64,000 bases of DNA from Filosporella fistucella (taxonomy: Eukaryota; Ascomycota; Leotiomycetes; Helotiales): assembly GCA_030077755.1 (NCBI GenBank), contig JAQJZZ010000014.1, positions 3,100,001-3,164,000 of the forward strand, in the 5' to 3' direction. The number at the start of each line of letters is the position of its first letter. The first letter of the stretch is position 1. The notes beneath the pieces were generated by a model. That model searched no databases, was not told where the DNA came from, and saw nothing but the letters and a program-made list of their open reading frames with translations. This document shows positions 11,948-24,366 of the stretch, piece after piece. A program made the translations under genes and the position numbers.

Positions 11948-13532
11948 ATGTCTCTTCAAGCTAACACCGAAAAATCTATCAGTGATGAAGAATCTCAAGA
12001 CTCTAAAGAACTACTTTCCTTTGACGAAGTTCTGTCCCTCAATCCCTAGCACTCGCTGCCAACTCGTAAAATCTTCATCCTTGCTATAGGCTTCAATCTG
12101 GTGATCAATGCCACGAACGGCCCCTCACTCGCGTCTGGAGGGGTAAAATCCACAATTGCAGATTTTGGACAGGAAGTCTGCTACGCGTGGAGAGCTTTGC
12201 CCGTGTCTTTATATCTAGTAGGATATGCGATGGGAAATACAATACTAGCTCCTCTGAGCGAGAGCTATGGATGATGGCCAGTGAATATGGTTACAACTTT
12301 TTTCTTCATGATATGGATGACAGCATCTGCCCTGGCTCCGAACTGGGCTGCTTTGAATGTGTTTAGATTACTGAATGGGTTTTTTGCTGCTGGACTGCCG
12401 AGCACTATCAGTGGGTAGGGACTTTCAATCTGAGAAACAATGAGACATGCTGACGAATATAAGAGTTTGTGCAGATTTATATAGCGATAATACCCGTCGT
12501 GGCTATGCGTTACTGGGTTACAACATCGCCACGCAAGTTGGATCTGTCCTAGGACCAATCATTTCGGGCTGGGCGGTCAATTGGCGTCTATCATACGGGA
12601 TTGGACTTGGGTATGGATTTATCTGTTGCTTGGGAGAGTTTGTAATGCCTGAAACAAATCCCGATATCATACTCGACAGAGCAGCGAAACAATGGCGATC
12701 AGCTCAAGGTATACAACGCTGTGGGCCTCGAGAAAGCCAGAAGACAGACTGGCAGGATTTCATGACGAAAGTTCTTGTCAGACCCTTGATAATGTTCTGC
12801 AAAGAACCGCTTGTTCTCTTTACTTGTATCTATCTTGCCTTCCAATATGGGATATTTTATGTTTTCCTACAATCTTATCCGATCATATTCGAAGGTACCA
12901 TCCATCCTATGGCTAAAAACGGAGCGTTTACTAACATAAGTGCAGAAATATACGGGTTCAGTACAGGACAAGAAGGCCTCATCTTCCTAGGAATCGGTGC
13001 CGGCATTGTCCTCTCAATACCAGCTCAATACATGTTTGAGATGGTATACGAGAGAGCGTCAGAACGTGGGCAGGTGCGGACTAAACACCATGGCGCCAGT
13101 CGACTGCCGCCTGCTTGCGCCTCCGGGCCGCTCATTGTACTGAGCCTCTTCTGGAGTGCTTGGACTTCGAAATATTCTATCCACTGGATATGGTCTGCAC
13201 TCTCTGGCGTTTCATATGGGCTGGGTTACATACTGAATTTTAATGCGCTGCTCAATTACTTAATTGACAGCTATACTTCGTATGCTTCATCAGCAAACGC
13301 GGCGTCGAGTCTTACTCGCCGGATCATGGGTGCTGCGCTGCCTTTTGCGACCGTGCCAATGTACCATGCCCTTGGTGTACACTGGGCGAGTAGTTTGCTT
13401 GGGTTTGTTGCTGCAATTATGAGTTCAATTCCGTTTGTGTTCTGGATGTACGGTGAAGTACTATTGGAAAAGAGCAAATGTGCAAAAGAACCGGGGGGTG
13501 GCAAGAATGAGAAAGGAGCAGAAGATAACTAA
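11948..13532 (+). pseudogene. MFS transporter (DHA1 drug/polyamine type), two in-frame stops
   Basis: Reading exon 1 from the ATG at 11948 and splicing out 12411-12474 (donor GTGGGT, acceptor GTGCAG) restores a 506-codon MFS frame. It has the N-terminal LxNP..LPTRKIF start, the LSExYG loop-2/3 motif, RRGYALLGYNIATQVGSVLGP after helix 4, MPETN before the central loop, and six C-terminal helices ending near 13440. The frame is broken by TAG at 12047-12049 and TGA at 12272-12274. Both are one C-to-T change from a likely coding codon (CAG; CGA in the conserved YGRWPV-type loop). A frame open from 12447 covers only the second half, lacking helices 1-4, so a working transporter is unlikely. It lies convergent to the 1637-aa gene, 68 bp away. 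A sequencing artefact would need two independent errors. Confidence 0.85.
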
Positions 13533-13600
13533 TGAAAATCATAACTACTGAAACAATAATAGCGACGAGTCAGAGCATGTAATAATTGATACGTATCTAG

Positions 13601-16600
13601 TTAATTGAAATCAAGAAATTTCCCCTTTCTTCCCAATATCCCCTCCTTCCTCGCCAGCTCAATACCGTTTGCCCTGATCCTCTCGTTCGGACTCTCCACC
13701 CAGTTCCTGACTGCCTTTTCCGCCTCTAGCACCACAACCTCATCGCACGAATTCCCAGCCAACAGAAACAATGACTTCGCAAATTCCAAACATATCAAAT
13801 CCACTACACTAGACATCTCATTCAGTTTCCCAAGCAAACAAGCGATTTTTGCCCGATTCACAACTGCGATCCTACTTGCGACCTTGGTAACCTCGGGTAG
13901 CTCTTCGTGGTACAATTTCCCAGGTTCACAAATTTCTTTCACAAAATCCTTCCACGCAGCCACAAAGATCAGCAATTGAGTATCCGTGGCTCTAGGCGTA
14001 GGATAAGGAAGCAGCCAGAGCCGATAAATCAAAGTACTTGGCAAGATCCTCGGCTGTCTGTTAAGGTCCCTCTGCCAGGTCTCTGTACGCTGTATTTCTA
14101 TAGCAGAGATTATTCGTTCTAACACTGCTTTTGCATTATGTAGCCAGTTTTCTGATTCAATTATACTCCAAGAGGAAATTGGTGCATAGGACTGAATGAC
14201 TGATTCAAACATATCCGGTCGGTTAGTTTTTATAAGCAGCACAGCGTGATCGAAAGCATGCTGTTGCAATTGTTGAACTGTTATGAGACTTTCTGGATAT
14301 GGCCACTTTTGTCGAAGTAGAGAAGTATAAGCGAGATTGGAGTAGGTACATAAGGAGGGTCCATGACCATAGAGTGAAAGAAAGTGCTTTGTTTCGGGCA
14401 GTTTGCGGAAGCCTGGGTCCTCGAGTTTGGTAATGAGAGCTTTTATCTCGTCAGTGGGAGAGACATTCACTATTATGAAGGCGTGGAAGAGATCCATGAG
14501 CGAGGCAGGTAGCACACCGTAGTGTTTGCGCAAGAGGTCGGCAAGGAATCTTGGTTTGATTGGCAGCTGGGGAAGGCTAAGTGACGTGAAGTCTAAGCCG
14601 TGTTTCGCAAAGAAAATAGCCAGATAGCGAGCGTTGTTTGCAATTGAATTCTCGAGTATTGGCACCAAAACTTGCTTCAACAGTGCATTTTCCCATTTGC
14701 GACCCAGAGAACCAGAATCTAAAGCATCCATGATAGCCTGCAGAATTGGTGCAATGCACATATCGTACGGATCTGAGCCCTGAACAAATATCGATGGAAG
14801 ATCTCCAGTAGCCTCCGCTGCTTCCCACTCGGCTTCACCAACATGATATCGTTCATTAAAGCTTGCGGCAGTTGGGATTGTAGATTTCAAAACGTCCAAG
14901 AGTCGATGACCTAGCTTTTCAGATGACGTGTTACTGCAGTTCGAGAGCATACCTATAACACTTTCAACAATCGCTACACGGACATCAACGTGTGTAGAAA
15001 CTTGGAAAAGTTCCGTGAGAACTGCAAGCGAGAAGCTTTCAGGGACAAAATCTGAGCCCTGGAGAAGTTGGGCGAGGTATTTGATGGTGGTAACCTTGAT
15101 GTATGACTTCTTTTCCGGTATAGCAGCATTTTTGGACGTCTCAATTGGCCGCTTGTACGCTGCTGCCTCTTTTGATTTTGCTTTTATGGCCTCGGAGAAA
15201 GATTGTATTAGGAATTTCGCCTGCGTTGCAGACAAACTCCTCAGATATCCGGTCGTCAGCAATTGACGATGCCACGCACTTGAATCTGGCTTTTCGATAA
15301 CTATTTTCAAGATGAAGTTTATTGCTAGCGATGGCCGGTCGCACTTAACAAGAAGAGACAAGAATCCGTATGCCAACTTTTCAAGCTCTGCGAGCTCAGC
15401 GGTAGTAGTATCTGGCGGAGGACTGAACAGTTTTTCGAGGGCGACTTCCGTCAGCTTGTGGAGCAAAGAGGGAGGTACAGTATGAATGCTTTTTTTGACT
15501 ATGGTGAAAGCCGAGTCCATATCCACGGGACTAATACCTTCTATGTCGTCGGTAAATGACAGGTCGAGCCAGATTGGGGGATATCGGATACTCGTTGGCG
15601 AAGGATACGGCTTGCTGAGGAGGCTTGTATGGGCTGGTATAAGATGCTCAAGGTAGAGAAGAGCAGACACATTCATCCCTTCCCTGATCACAGGAATCTG
15701 GTACTTGTAGCGAGGTAACCTCTCTGGAGACCATATATTATGTCCATAGATATATCTCCCCTCTGTGCACAAAGAAAGTCCTCGGAATTTTGTCCATTGC
15801 TCTGGACACTGAAAAGAGGGAGACGTGGTCAAAACACAATCCAGATACGTCAGTGGAGACAACACTACCGCGTCAAATCCATCATCTTGCTCGTAATCAC
15901 CAATGGGGTTCCACTCAGTGTACTCAGTGACATCAGCATCAAAAGGAAACAGGGGATACTCCGGAACCGGTGAACGAAATTCCTTCACTGGATCCGGGAC
16001 AACAAATTCTGGCAGGGATTGAAGAAATATTCTCTTCCATGTGAGATACGCGTCTTCTTCCGGCATACGGTCGCTCAGGTGTTTGAGATTGTGTGTCCAT
16101 ATCTGCATTGCTCGAGCTTGTCTCTCATCAGGCGAATTTTGCTGGAGAACGTGGATCTGCAGTGCCAACGAGAAACTATCCACGAAGACGCCAATCGCCT
16201 TCCTCACAGCAGTGGTGTCAGGAACAGGCGAAAGAAGATCATCAGGCTCTGATGCGAGTATTGTTTGTGCTCTTGCTGATATCCAAGGTGTGCGTCCATG
16301 TCCGGACTGCACAGCGATGTCAAATCCATGGGTCAAATATTGAATTGGGAGGCCGCGGGGGAGTGTCGAAGGCAGGATAGCTACATTAGAATCCAGCTGG
16401 AGCCGAAAAGCCCGCCACATATCGTCTCTGATTCTGGCTAAGTGGTCGAGGAAGCGGAATAAAGCTGGAGATATGATTTTGGAAGTAGTGTGATCTGCCT
16501 TCACCATACCTAGCGGATTCTGGAGCCCTAATTTCTTATGCTCTCGTAGCAAACATAACTTCTCAATCTGAACAACAATGGCTAAAGTAGGATTCCAAAG

Positions 16601-18624
16601 CAACTCATATAATTCGTCATCACTCAGATTCAAAGCTTTCTGAAGGCGGGCACTCCCATTAATGCGTGCAGATACCACATCGCCGACAAGGGTCAAAGGT
16701 CCCACCCAATCAGGACAAAAGAATGATGGTTCTTTCAGAGCCAGGCAAGCGGTTTCGAAGCTGTCCAAAACTATTTCATTCCCAATCTTGATCCCGCGCG
16801 AGATGTCGTGTGCCAAAGATTGACCAATATCTTGAGGGATGCCAGAAATGAGGTCGACTGCGTGTGGGTTGTTTTGGGCAGCCTTTGAAAATACAACCTT
16901 GACGGTAAGCTATCATGAATCAGCTATTGAATACAAAAAACATTTAGGATTATTTTACAGGATCTTTGATATAGCGCCGGATCCATAGTATGGTTTCGCC
17001 GTACAATTCCAGAGACCCGCTCGAGATAGCGCAGAACAGTGCTGACTTGGCATAAAACGCCCGTTCTGTCTGTTCACGACTGATTACAGACTTCTTCCTG
17101 AGTTCATCGACAGAAGCTATCGATTGAATTAGTTTGCAGGTCGGGGGGGGGGGGGGGGGGGGATGGACTGTACTAGCCTGTGGCTCGTTCTACCACGCCT
17201 GGCACTCCATATTCCAACACATTCATGAGAATAGATGAGTCAGGGCTAGAAAGACCAAATTCTGCGGGTTGAGTGAGAATGCCAGACCCAACTTGAAGAA
17301 AATCTTCCTGAGAATGAATTCTCCGGATCCTGTTCAGTAGTGCCACAGCATCCCCTCTCTCGAGTCTTTGAAAAACTATACATGGCCATTTCGCGATAGC
17401 TGCCCGCTTCAAACTCTTTTCATCATCGATATCGATAGACTCTTTAGAGTTGTGTAGAAAAAGGAGTTGAAGAAATTTGTACCGGAATGGCCGCTTCACC
17501 CAGAGCAAGGCATCGCTGTAGTTCGACTCTTGCGATTTGTGGCTCCATGAAATTGCACTGAAAAGTGACCCAAGCAAAGGCTCGTACTCTGAATGTGAAG
17601 AAGGCGAAGCAGCCCAGCTTCGGATGAGCCTGTGGAGGAACCGATCCCGGCTCCAAGTGATATATCGCGTCTCGCTAGGATGAGCTGTAACATATTGGAC
17701 TGCCAACACAAATATTTCCTTTATGTCTTTGGAGCTCACTTTCTTCTTCTGTGCCCTCACCAGCAATGGCTCCACTAGTTCTGTGAGAACAGATAGATTG
17801 AAGTTTGCTTTTGGCTCTTTCACAAGCCGTCGGAGAACGAGGCGTGAGAATGCCATTGATTCGGAAAAACCTGGTTCAGAACTGGCTATAGGCGGGGCAG
17901 TGTGGAGGAGAGAAGGGAGATAGCAGCTGATCTTTATGACTGGTTTCTTTCTATCGAAGATTTGCTCAAGGCAATGCTCCCTCAGAATCTGGTAATGTTC
18001 CCGGAGAATGTTGTTGTTGATCTGGCTATCGAAGACTCCACTGCTCAGAAGAGGGTTATCTCTGTCCCGGAAAACATCGTCCACAATGTTTGATTTGCAA
18101 CCAGCTAGCAAGAGCAAGTAGCGAGATAGTAGAGGCCGTTCGTCCAAAGTTGTAACTTGTGCATCTGGGTACAGCCTGGGCAACAATCCCCTCAGTACCT
18201 CAAAGATCAACTCTTGTTTCTCTGCTCTGTCGGGACCGTTGGCACAACATGAGAACTTCTTCACACAAAGCATGTTCTCAGAGACCGAGAACAATTCGAA
18301 CAGAGATAGCAGCCCAGAAACACGACCAATTCCATCCCATGTGTCGCGCCAATCTTTTCGACGAAGCCGCTTGAATAGCCATTTGATCGCAACTTGACGC
18401 GTATAAACGGAAAACTCTTGCTTGAGAGCTGATAGTAGGGAATCTGTGCTACTGGATAGAGAAAGCCATACTTCTAAAACTGTGGGAGGCAATGATTCAT
18501 GCTCCACGGCCAAGAATAGTTGACTTGAGATAGACTCCTCAGGTAAACTTTTCACCAATTGACGCAGATGGGCAGCGAGAGGCTGGGGAGCCAATCGCTG
18601 AATTGCGAATGTGTCGATTGACAT
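13601..18624 (-). CDS. Large conserved fungal hypothetical protein (1637 aa)
   Basis: Exons 13601-16909, 16959-17116 and 17178-18624 keep one frame of 1637 residues. The middle exon holds a block ISSGSLELYGETILWIRRY that looks highly conserved. The rest is mostly alpha-helical with leucine-rich helical pairs, such as SVLTELVEPLLV and LSVATEL-type stretches, which hint at HEAT/ARM-like repeats; I see no catalytic motif. No signal peptide or membrane segment. Function unknown; I believe it is a conserved ascomycete protein but cannot name it. The first intron (17117-17177) appears to be GC-AG and carries a 20-nt C tract on the coding strand. No GT donor keeps the frame there. The start is the ATG at 18624. 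Confidence 0.85.
17117..17177 (-). other. Probable GC-AG intron with poly(C)20 tract
   Basis: The donor reads CAG|GCTAGT and the acceptor CGATAG, with branch-like AACTAAT 15 nt before it. The 61-bp intron joins phase 1 to phase 1. The tract is 20 G on the plus strand at 17143-17162, so 20 C in the transcript, upstream of the branch point. Confidence 0.65.
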
Positions 18625-18697
18625 CTCGTCTCAAATACCAACTGATCCAGTTGTATTTTGGTCCATTTCAAAGCCTCAGGAAGGGAATCGCTGATTT

Positions 18698-18934
18698 TTA
18701 TTCAACGGGATGGTGACTCAGACAGGTTGATGCAGACATGCGGCGAGGAGTCTTGGTTTTCTCAATGTGTTCGATCACCATGGCAAGCCGGTGAAGGGTA
18801 TATTGAGTTGTGATATGAGAAAATTTGGGAATGGGATCTAATCCGGCTCTGAAGCGTAAGTAAGATGTTGGTTTCTTCGGGTTTTGGTTGATGTCGGCGT
18901 TGATGAGAAATTGCTTGGCAGCTTCACCGGTCAT
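18698..18934 (-). CDS. Possible small ORF upstream of the 1637-aa gene
   Basis: A 78-codon frame with normal-looking composition (TGEAAKQFLINADINQNPKKP, then LHRLAMVIEHIEK) ends 73 bp before the next gene's ATG on the same strand. It may be a small gene or an upstream ORF in the leader of the large gene. I do not recognise it. Confidence 0.3.
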   Translation of the reverse strand: MTGEAAKQFLINADINQNPKKPTSYLRFRAGLDPIPKFSHITTQYTLHRLAMVIEHIEKTKTPRRMSASTCLSHHPVE

Positions 18935-19770
18935 CAACCCCGCCCCACCCTGCCTTATGCAGGTAAAGCCATCATAGTAGCAATTCGAATGCTTTGAGGG
19001 GTCTGGGGACTATAATAGAAGATTGACGAAGATTTTAATTCTCACGAGTTATAGTTTGTAGTGAATCTGGCTGTAGGTGTATAATGAGGATGCGAGTTTA
19101 TACTGTACAATACAACCTCGTTTGACATTGTAAGTTACCTCGCCCCGCGGTATCGTCTCGCAGTTTCCAGCCTCCACCCTACTGTGAATTGTGAGGTACC
19201 TGGGTCCGGAGCTAGGCGTAGCGTACTCTACCAAGAGCAGGCATTCGAGAATTTTGGGATCAGTGGCCTGGCTCACAGGGCATCACATAACTAATTACGA
19301 GTTTGTAAACACTATGCACACGTAAATCAGGTGATTCAAGATCTAATCAGAAATCATATCTTTCATCTTGAAAAGTTCGAAAGTTTTTCATATCAATCAT
19401 TCTGCTAGAAATCCCACACCAGGTATCATTTTAGAGCAGGCCGAAGGTTCATGAGGGCAGGGCCGTCTTTTCTCCTTCTTTGATGGGTGGGAAAGCGTGA
19501 AAACCCGGCCAAAGTCCAGCAGATATGAGAGACAAGGATGACTAGAACTAATAACGGCATCATGTCTCAGAAGTTGGAAGATGTCATTGACAATAGATAA
19601 CTCTAGTAATCTCACATAGATGTTAGACTGGACTGGCAGCCTGAAGCAATGCCATTGTACATAGTAGATGAAGAGGATTTATTCAGGGTATCTTTGGAAA
19701 TGATCATTACAGATGTAAACATAATATAAGAAAAGAGAATTTCGTCTCAATATCATTCTCAAGCAGGGGA
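18935..19770. other. Intergenic, no gene seen
   Basis: Several short chance frames on both strands. The region should hold the promoter for the large gene and the 3' UTR of the NACHT gene. Confidence 0.4.
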
Positions 19771-22700
19771 TTAAAAGGACGATGGGCTTTCGGAAGATGT
19801 ACTTCGATGGCCGAGACGACGAAAAATACCCTTCGCTTTATGAGGACGTTTTTCTTTCGCTGCAACAGAGGAAGATGCCCCTGGCTCATCGGGAGAAGGG
19901 CGGCTCAGGTCTCCCAATATCTCATTGAATGTGATCTTTGGCGTGGAATGCCGTGAAGGTGGTTCTGGTGATTCCAGCTTATTTCGGTCAATCTGGAATG
20001 TTCTCGAGGGCGAAGGACGCTCCCCGTTGATGGAGCTAAGAGGAGTTTGAGTAGGCTCGGGAGGTCTGCTCATGATCGAAGCAGGTGATGTTGTTGCTGG
20101 GCGTGTTGCCACTGTCGTAGGGGAGGAGGCTGCCGAGCTCTTAAAGCGATGTTCAATAGAAATATCAGGAGTCCGAACCCTTCGTGGAATGGTGGTAGTT
20201 TGAAGGGCTAAATTTGATCCAAAGTAACCTCTTATTGGTAATGGAAATTGGCCAGCTGACAGTTCAAAACAGCCATCGATTGTAGTGCCCTTTCCGGAAC
20301 CCGGCCTGTAGAGAGGGGTGTACCACGTTGGGTAGGGTTTCCAGCCGTGAAATGCACCAGACAATCGTTTTATTTCCATGAACCTCTTGTAAAGCGAGTC
20401 GGAATCACTGTCGACGAATTCCTTTGGGGGGAGATTATCAGTGCCAGAATCGACGCTTATGCATCCTCTTACTGTTGCTCTCACGACGACCCTAGGTATG
20501 TCGCGGCCATCCAATTCATGTAGACCGTCAATCACCCGAACGGAGGATTTGGGCCTTGTTTTTCCAGTTACCTGAAGCGCCAGAGGTAGTGTATACCATC
20601 CCCTGGAAGGAGGAAATGGCCGAATCGTGACAGTTGGATCATTTGGGTATTTGATGAGGCTCCATTCTTTCCCTCGCGTATCTATAGTGGGTGCATTACG
20701 CATGGGCTTTGGGCCATTCTTCTTCGCCCAGTTTTCGAAGTGCTCCATTACTTCACGAGCCGTCAACTCTTGTCCCCAAGCACCTATTGGAAGGTTGGGA
20801 TCCGCTCCATATTGTAGGAACAATCTCAAAACCTCTGGGACATTGAGATCAAGCATCGCCTGCCTTGAGAGGTACTCGCTTCTTTGCAAAACAACGTGGA
20901 GTAAGCGGCTCCAGATAGTGTGACCTCCAAATATTTCATTTGGATTTGCGCCGCACTCTAACAGCACCCCCATTAATTCTGGGAACTTGACTATGCGGCG
21001 CTTATCGATAGTGTAGTCAAGCAATGGCCGGCCATACTTCACCTGCCTATGAGATTTGCTTACTTTGGCTCGGACAAAGGACGTGACTCCAGCCTGGACC
21101 GCCATGGAGAGAAAAGTATCGTGTCGGGTACAGGTGTCATCGTGTTCAGGGTCTCTGTGGTTAACCCAACAGTTTCTCATATATCGAAAATCCCAGCGAT
21201 CGCTCATATAACTCCAGTAATCTTTGTTAAATACCCCGAATACGATTTTTGATGGATTTGCGGTGGCCCAGCGGCCTATGGCCAACTCTAATTCGTCCAT
21301 CAGAAGCTCTAACCTTTCTCCCCGAGAAGAGCTGACCGATCTAGCATGTACCATTGCTGCCGCAAGTAAAATAGGGGTTTGATCTGACTCTGATTCCACT
21401 GTCTGCGGTGGCAGCATCTGGCTCTTAACTATGAGAATATCAGACGCGAGAAGGTTGATTGGTGGCTCAAATGCGGAGTTTGCTGTATGTTTGATGATAT
21501 TGGACCACACTTCCGGTCGCTCCAGAAAGTCTCGTGCCGTGCGGTGGATGTAATCAACATGATCAGTACCTAATTTGCGCTGGAACATTCGGGCCGTATA
21601 GCTTTCAGGGGGTGCATCGTGAACTTCGAGCAAACCAACACAGCGGCTTTGGAGACGCCGCCGCATCCTGTTACATTTTGACATCTTCTCTGCATCACTC
21701 AGGCGCTTGAATGGAGCTTTTACGACAGTCTCAATATCAACCGCATCCGCAAAAGAAAGCTGAAGTAAAGACAGCTGCTCGAAAGCAAGCGGACCTGGGT
21801 TGTGAAAGTCAGTACGGGCTTAATATTGAAAGACGTTCATGGAAAGCCATGAGGATACGAAAGCCTCCCTGGTGAAAAACCTACCATTGTAATGGGAGCT
21901 AACAATCTGAAAAATTTCCGACGCTTGAATCGCGTGGTGCGGCTCCATGCGTCCCAGCATGAATTGGTAGAGCGACTCTAAGTCTGGAGGGGTATTGTTT
22001 AGACGTCTTTGCAAATCACTGGTGTGATCACCATCTCTCAACCCATCTAGTAAAGACTTGACCACAAGTCTCACCCACAAGAATACACCATCGGCTTTCG
22101 TGACGATCTCTTTGATCAGATTCGCTGCCGCTTTGGGTTCCTCTGACATAAGTTCGAGCATTTGGGGGTTGTTTTGAAGATTATCACGAACGAAAAGAGT
22201 AATATCTGCTTGAGTCAAGTCTTGTAGTCTGAGACTTGGGAATTCGGCGAACGCATTCTCGAAAACTAGCAAAGGACGACTTGACAAGCATAGCTTTATA
22301 TTCGGCAGTGCAGCGAACTCTTGGAGGAGCTCAATAATGTCCGAATATTGTCCATCATACTCGTCAAGTCCATCTATGTAAAGACACAGTTTGCCACGCA
22401 GAGTCATTCGGTGGATTAATCGTCGAGTGGCTCTTTGCAGATCAATCAAGGACCATGTGAAATCTGAAGACCCCACTTGCAACGTCTCTCTTGCCGACCC
22501 TGAAGAATCAGCATGCATCGTTCCAGACTTCCAGTGCAGTCACTTACACTCGTCGATAAAGCAATTTCTGATGTGGCTTTTGTGCTTGGACAGGAGCTGC
22601 CACAGCAAGGATCGCAATAACCCGCTCTGCGACCTTTGATCCACAACACCACTGTTCCAGAAGAAAAACCCTTCAATATCTAGGGGCATGTTACAAGCCC

Positions 22701-23857
22701 ATGAGCGTAGGCACTCCTTGCTTTTCTCGTGATAATAAAGATACCTGAAAAGAGTGGACTTTCCAGAACCAGCCTTTCCATTAACCCAATATATACCATC
22801 ACCATCTTGGAGCCACTGCAACGAATAAGCACCGTAATTTTCAAAATTTGAAGAGGCGAGCAGGATGGCACCTGCTCAGAGGCTGATAGCACTCGCTTGA
22901 CAGCAAATTCTCAGAGAAGTAACAGAGAAAAGGATCGCATACATCTGCAAAGTCGCTTCCAGGCCCAGTTTTGGAAGGGTTGTTAAAGACCCATTCAAAG
23001 GTCTTGCGATGCGCTGAGAGCACACCATCGAGCCTATCTTGCATGGTTGCGTATCTTAGGTTCCGAAGAATCTTATCTTCCACTTCTGCCTCTGACAACA
23101 TCTCAAAGCGAGTGTTGGCTGCATTGGCTGAACCCGTGATTGGCCCTCCCCCTTGGAGATTTAAGGATTCAAGAGTCTGGAGAATAAAGTCTCTAGTCTT
23201 CTCATGTTCCTGAGTTCCAAGGAGCTCCAGTATCTCGGTCTGCCTTTCCAGGTCTTTCGCAAAAGCATCTTGTCCATCAAGAATCGCTTGGGCGATGTCT
23301 TTAGTACTTTGATCGAGTAAATCGAATCGAGCATCGTGTTGTACAGAAGTCCATTCGACTTGCTCTCTATTCGTCTGATATTAGTTCATCAGATTTCACG
23401 ATTGAGACGGGGTCTAGGTATTCTGAACCTACTTGATGAGAACTAGTAAATGTGTGTCTAGCTCTTGTCGGTATCGAGCTAGTCTTCTTGAGATATCATC
23501 GATTGCCGACTCGGACCAGACGCTCTTCAGCGCCTGTCTTAAACTTTTCCATTTTGTATGTTTCCCCTTTAGTTTTATTCCCTCCAGCTTCTCCAACAAT
23601 TCGTCCGCTGTCACTGTACATCCGCGACATATGGTCTCCAGCGCGAATTCCTCCTTTGCAAGAGAGCCTCTGCTTGACGATCGATTTATAAGGCGCTCGC
23701 TGAGACCTCGCAGATCCGTAGTGACTGTCTCATATTCGGCATTTTCGATTGAAGAGCCAGAGTGGTACAGCTCGTAAGTTTTGGACAGTATCTTCGAGGT
23801 GAAGTCAACGAATTGAACCACACATGCGGCTATTGACAAGGCATTAAAAGGATCCAT
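19771..23857 (-). CDS. NACHT-domain STAND (NLR-like) receptor with ankyrin-like C-terminus
   Basis: Five exons: 19771-21794, 21885-22499, 22548-22815, 22943-23366 and 23433-23857, giving 1251 residues. The N-terminal ~150 residues match the helical domain typical of fungal NACHT proteins (DPFNALSIAACVVQFVDF, then LRGLSERL). The NACHT core starts WLQDGDGIYWVNGKAGSGKST with Walker A at about G296-T304. Walker B is LYIDGLDE (about 412-419), followed by sensor-like SSRP. After the usual HD-type region (QLSLLQLSFAD, FIHRTARDFL-like) come ankyrin-like pieces, LLECGANPNE and LFLQYGADPN (about residues 860-910). A proline/serine-rich disordered tail of ~130 residues ends in basic residues. Such proteins sense ligands and trigger immune or incompatibility reactions in fungi; the ligand here is unknown. 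The ATG at 23857 begins the conserved MDPFNALS start. Confidence 0.9.
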
Positions 23858-24366
23858 CGAAGCACCATTACATTGATTGTACAATCAAGTACCACAGGTT
23901 AGAAGCTGTGCGAGGTGCGACTCCACACATGGAGACTTGGGTTTATCCACGAAGACTTCATGTTTGAGCAATGTCGAGATCAGCTCGTCACTCAGCCTCG
24001 CGCGAGGTGGCAAGGAAGAGCAAACACGGCAAACATTGGGGGCTGAAAGATCGAAACTGAATCCGAAAATTTTGTATGATTACCCTTAACTACCTAGGTA
24101 GGTCGTAATTTCGTCGCATCAAAAAACGTACACACAATAGGTGTCAAGGACGCATGAAGCACCTTGGTAGGTGTATGACTACGACAGAGGCAGTGGAGCC
24201 TTTCAGGTTGAGTACCTGGGTGCTGTAAGAAATCAGCGTCGTAATTCGCTACCGAGATATCGGATGACAGTCATATCACACCCAGAACAACGGTTCGTCT
24301 ATCGGCATCCATAGTGTACAAGAATGCTTTTCTATATTCAAGCCATATAGCATGCTCTGCTGAGCA
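23858..24366. other. Intergenic, no gene seen
   Basis: 509 bp between the NACHT start and the tafazzin stop. It contains a short direct duplication (CCTAGGTAGG and CTTGGTAGGTG near 24093-24172) of no clear meaning. Confidence 0.4.

Noticed and set aside
12447..13532. Separate half-length MFS gene
   Set aside because: The upstream helices 1-4 are present and in frame apart from two stops, so this is the second half of one broken gene.
22540..23101. Separate small NTPase genes
   Set aside because: Splice signals join these pieces into one NACHT protein.
24093..24172. CCTAGGTAGG/TTGGTAGGTG near-repeats as telomere-like or mobile-element ends
   Set aside because: Too short and only two copies; no element between them.
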